Positions 60,897 to 64,000 of a stretch of 64,000 bases of DNA are shown here, piece after piece (position 1 is the first letter of the stretch; each line of letters starts with the position of its first letter). Source of the stretch: Hydra vulgaris (taxonomy: Eukaryota; Cnidaria; Hydrozoa; Anthoathecata; Hydridae); contig NC_088921.1 in the NCBI RefSeq assembly GCF_038396675.1, positions 33,444,501-33,508,500 of the forward strand. Reading direction: 5' to 3'. The notes under the pieces were generated by a model. That model searched no databases. It was not told the DNA's origin and saw nothing but the letters and a program-made list of their open reading frames with translations. A program made the translations under genes and the position numbers.

Positions 60897-62873
60897 AGGT
60901 AAGGGTAATATGAACACCTTGGTAACATGAGCATACTAAAAGATTTCTTAGATGTAAGCAGTGTAGTATAAGTTGCTTTGTATTTTTTGAATCGACTTTA
61001 TGTGGTGAAAATAGGAATCAGTATAATTAGCGTAAATTAATATGCAGTAATTAGCGACTCTTTTTAATTAAAATGTTATTAAATTTTTTGCGTTGTTAAA
61101 ATATTATCATCACGCATGAATAAATCTGTGGCGCGGAATTTAGAAGCTAAATTATGGAATTTAATTTTTCATAAAAAAGCGTATGTTAGCTAAAAATCCG
61201 TTTCATTTTTGTTTGAAAAACAATGAATTGAAACATTTAGTTTTGACTTTATTTAAAGTAGTTTTGTTTAATATCAGCTTCCTCAAATTACCCAGTGTTT
61301 TTTATTGAAATTATCTAGTTTAAAGAACTAAAATTGCAGTGATTTTAATTGCTTTTTGAATAACAACAAAGCATAGCAAACAATTTTAATATTTTAACAA
61401 TAGGTGAAGTGGGGGCATAACCGCTTACGTAACGCTTGGATAAATATTATATAAAAATAAAAACGAAATGTGTTTTTTTAACAGTTTATTTAAATAACCA
61501 CATCATTAAGCTTTAAATTGATGCATTTAAGAAAAAAATTAAACGCTCATTGAAAGTGTCATTACACAACAATTACACTTAGTGAAAAAAATGGTTTTGC
61601 CCCCATTGTGAGGCACAACTGCACTCTCACAAAAATTGTTGGGGGTAAACTTTTCTTGGTACATTTTCTTTACAATTGTCACAGCTCAGATCATTTTCTG
61701 ATTTTTTTTGCACGTTTTCATACAGTGAATGCATTTGTAATACTTACAGTACTTTGTAGTTACAGTTTTCTCATTCGGTATACTCTAAGCTTTATATTTT
61801 ATTCAAAAACTCATTTATAAAAAATAAATAAAAAAAACAAAATCTAATTTCCAGCATCTCAAAACAAAACCACTTCTATTCATGTTTTTACATGAACGCA
61901 TTCAAGTGTGACGATTGTAATAATTGTTATTCGTATTACTTAACTTTGATAAATATTAAAAGTATGCGGTTGTGCCTGCTGTGCGTCTATGAGGTTCTGC
62001 CCCAGAGGACAAACTTTAGAAAGAATACAGTTTCATAGCTTACTTATTAAGTTATGTTGATATCAAAAATGGTTTTCATTTGATGAAATAATAACACATA
62101 TCTCTAACGCTAATAACACATATCTCTAACGCTAAAATCAAATATTGCTTAATCCCCCTAAAAAAGGTCTGGAAAAATAAATGCAAATATAATATTTTTA
62201 TCAATATAAACATTATTATGCAGTACTTCTCAGAGACGTAACAGGCACTCTTTTTGACACAAGCGAAATGAAGGAAACTGTTTTACTAACGCGTGGTATG
62301 TTTTTTGCCATATTACATAACATTTTTCAAAGGGAAACATTAAAAGATGGTTTTGCCTCCATATGCGGTTATGCCCCAACTTCCCCAACAAACTTAATTT
62401 CTGTAATCTAAATTCGAAAAGTTTGTAACTTTATTGTTTAAAGGTTTGAGATAATAAAGTTGAAAAAATAACATATTAATTTTTTTTTTTTTGAAAACAT
62501 AGTTGTATTGTTTTAATAAAAAGTGGCTTATAATTTGATCTTTTAATAATAAATCTTGTTAATAATGAATCATTTTATTCCACAAATTAGTTCTAATTGT
62601 CAGGTTGGTATTTTTTTACTTAGTTAATCTTATTTATTTGAGCTAATTTAAAGTGCTTATATTATTTAGTGGTCTGGTTAATATGATCACTTTTGGTACT
62701 TTTTTAAAACCTCTGTGTTTTAAAGAAAAAATTTCGGGTGCCCAAATATCTAAGTGGATCATGAGAAGTAATCCCGAACAATTTTTTATTAAAAAAAGTT
62801 TTGCTTCCAGTATTATTATTTTTAAAAATATTTTAATTTTTTCATAAGGTGCTCATAATACCCTAATCTACCC
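60893..62873. mobile_element. 2.0-kb TIR element, outer member of a nest
   Basis: Ends GGGTAGGTAAGGGTAATATG (left) and, inverted, GGGTAGATTAGGGTATTATG, followed by AACACCTT/AGCACCTT. A 64-codon frame near 62653-62847 is not recognised. Ends resemble those of pogo-like elements in this window. Confidence 0.65.
61403..62386. mobile_element. 1.0-kb TIR element nested in 60893-62873
   Basis: Ends GGTGAAGTGGGGGCATAACC and, inverted, GGGGAAGTTGGGGCATAACC. Internal variants of the same word (GGTTGTGCC, TTGCCCCCA, GTTCTGCCCC) recur. No coding sequence is convincing. Confidence 0.7.
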
Positions 62874-63294
62874 TACAATTAATATGTACAATTATAAACA
62901 AATGTGCTAGCCAATTAAAAGTTCCACGGCGTTCAATGTTCAATTTGGGTTTAAACTAATTATTAATCATTATTTAAAATGATCACAAAATTTTTGCTGA
63001 ATTTTCTTGCTTCTTATAGAGATATTTTAAACTGAGTAATGCATAATTTTGTTAAATACAACGTACGCCTCAAATATAGTAGTTTTCGGACGTGTGTGTA
63101 AAAATACTCAATCAAATATTTTTATTTAAAGACATTTGAATATAAGTGTTTGTAATTAAAAATGAAAAGATTGAATCTATTTTAAAAAAAGTGAATTTGA
63201 AACAAAAAACAAAAGACCTAATAAAATCCTTATTGAATTTATTAAAATTTCTTATGATAATAAAATCCTGATGATAAACTAAGCGAACTAAGTA
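62874..63294. other. AT-rich spacer
   Basis: Nothing recognised. Confidence 0.4.
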
Positions 63295-64000
63295 GGGGAG
63301 ATCAGGGAGACCTTAGACAGTTTTTACTCTAATTGGGCTTACTAAATAACTGTTGCATTTTTTTTAAGTAGCATATTTTTTTTTGTCAAACTACAATGAT
63401 TAAATCTTTTAACATTTTGACTTTCTTTTTATTTTTTGATTTTTAATGTTTAAAAACTATTTTAAAAATGCTTGTCAAGTGTCCGACTTCGGACACGTAT
63501 ATCGGACATGTATAGGGAAGATTATGGACATTAACAAATACATACGCATCTTCACTATTGTCTTCTTGTAGGAACTAGCAATGCACGCACTACATCGGTA
63601 TAGGAAATGAATGCACGTTCTTCACTAGTTCTTTTAAATATATTGGAAGGGATTTTCCTTTTGTAAAACTCCACTTCATAACCACCTTTCACTTTTTTAA
63701 CAATTTTTGCTGTATAGTTACGACTTGATTGTTTTCCACGTCCATATTCTATTACAATTATAAATCTTTTTTCCGGCGCATCAAAAGTATCAACATTGCT
63801 GTCATTGAATCCATCGTCATCAAGTTTATATGTTCTCTCAATTCTTAAAATTTGTAGGTCTATTGATTCATCTGACAAAAATTCTCAAAGGATTGCTTTT
63901 TTTAGAAGTTTCACCAATGTAAAAAATTTCGTTTATATATTTTTTGATTGTACAAAATGTTGATTGTACAAAATGTTGATAAAGTTTATTTTTTCTAGGT
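63295..64000 (-). mobile_element. End of a pogo-like element, cut by the window
   Basis: The G-rich end GGGGAGATCAGGGAGACC at 63295 is followed by a minus-strand ORF whose stop lies 255 bp inside. The other end is outside the window. Classification rests on the end motif and is tentative. Confidence 0.4.
63555..63878 (-). CDS. C-terminal Tudor/SH3-like module of an unrecognised protein
   Basis: A 107-codon frame without repeats or stops. After an acidic start (RTYKLDDDGFNDSNVDTFD) it carries a beta-rich block FIIVIEYGRGKQSSRNYTAK then IVKKVKGGYEVEFYKRK and TSEERAFISYTDVVRALLVP. The pattern of strands followed by 'DVVRALxxP' resembles the small chromatin-reader-like modules at the C-terminus of some transposon proteins in cnidarians, by recollection only. 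The Met at 63878 may be internal to a longer exon upstream. It is near the window end, so partner exons may lie beyond 64000. Confidence 0.45.
   Translation of the reverse strand: MSDESIDLQILRIERTYKLDDDGFNDSNVDTFDAPEKRFIIVIEYGRGKQSSRNYTAKIVKKVKGGYEVEFYKRKIPSNIFKRTSEERAFISYTDVVRALLVPTRRQ

Overview
The window looks like a piece of an AT-rich animal genome, most plausibly a cnidarian of the Hydra type. This is inferred from the base composition, the short GT-AG introns, the many (TA)n and (TATG)n arrays, and a dense mix of Tc1/mariner, pogo-like, hAT, CR1/L2-like LINE, Penelope-like and SINE sequences. No bacterial, plasmid or CRISPR signal is present. No single sequence proves the species.

Only two convincing host genes were found, both on the minus strand and both rebuilt here from splice sites and reading-frame continuity. 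(1) A compact four-exon ankyrin-repeat gene (24579 to 22382, 305 aa) carries a roughly 340-bp perfect (TATG)n array in its second intron. (2) A six-exon tryparedoxin/nucleoredoxin-like gene (53377 to 34056, 142 aa, WCPPC active site) is spread over 19.3 kb. Its second and third introns (7.6 and 10.0 kb) are packed with transposons, and intron 3 appears to use a GC donor.

Layout. 1-7 kb: decayed Tc1-like element, a MITE and AT-rich DNA. 7-11 kb: a 218-bp tandem duplication and mostly featureless DNA. 11.5-14.8 kb: a broken Tc1 transposase, a 630-bp (TA)n block, and a nearly intact Tc1/IR-DR element with an intron-containing transposase. 15-20.7 kb: a TIR element, two copies of a long-arm foldback MITE inside a duplicated module, and a pogo-like remnant. 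21.3 kb: a tRNA-derived SINE. 22.4-24.6 kb: the ankyrin gene. 25.8-28.8 kb: a minus-strand LINE split by a mariner-type element and by a second, plus-strand LINE fragment. 29.26-33.26 kb: a 4-kb element with about 515-bp terminal inverted repeats around a decayed multi-exon protein of a family I could not assign; this is the best candidate for something undescribed. 34-53.4 kb: the redox gene, holding a pogo-like element interrupted by a hAT-like element with a clean 8-bp target duplication, a Tc1 element lacking its first catalytic motif, a LINE 3' end, RecQ-helicase-like exons, and a Penelope-like GIY-YIG fragment. A hammerhead-ribozyme-like motif lies in a neighbouring segment. 53.5-64 kb: foldback elements, tandem repeats, paired SINEs, nested TIR elements and the end of a further element cut by the window edge.

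The window therefore shows two small host genes surviving in a matrix of nested transposons. Two recurrent themes are (TA)n arrays sitting exactly at TA-targeting element ends, and families of long inverted repeats that share a core but differ at their ends.
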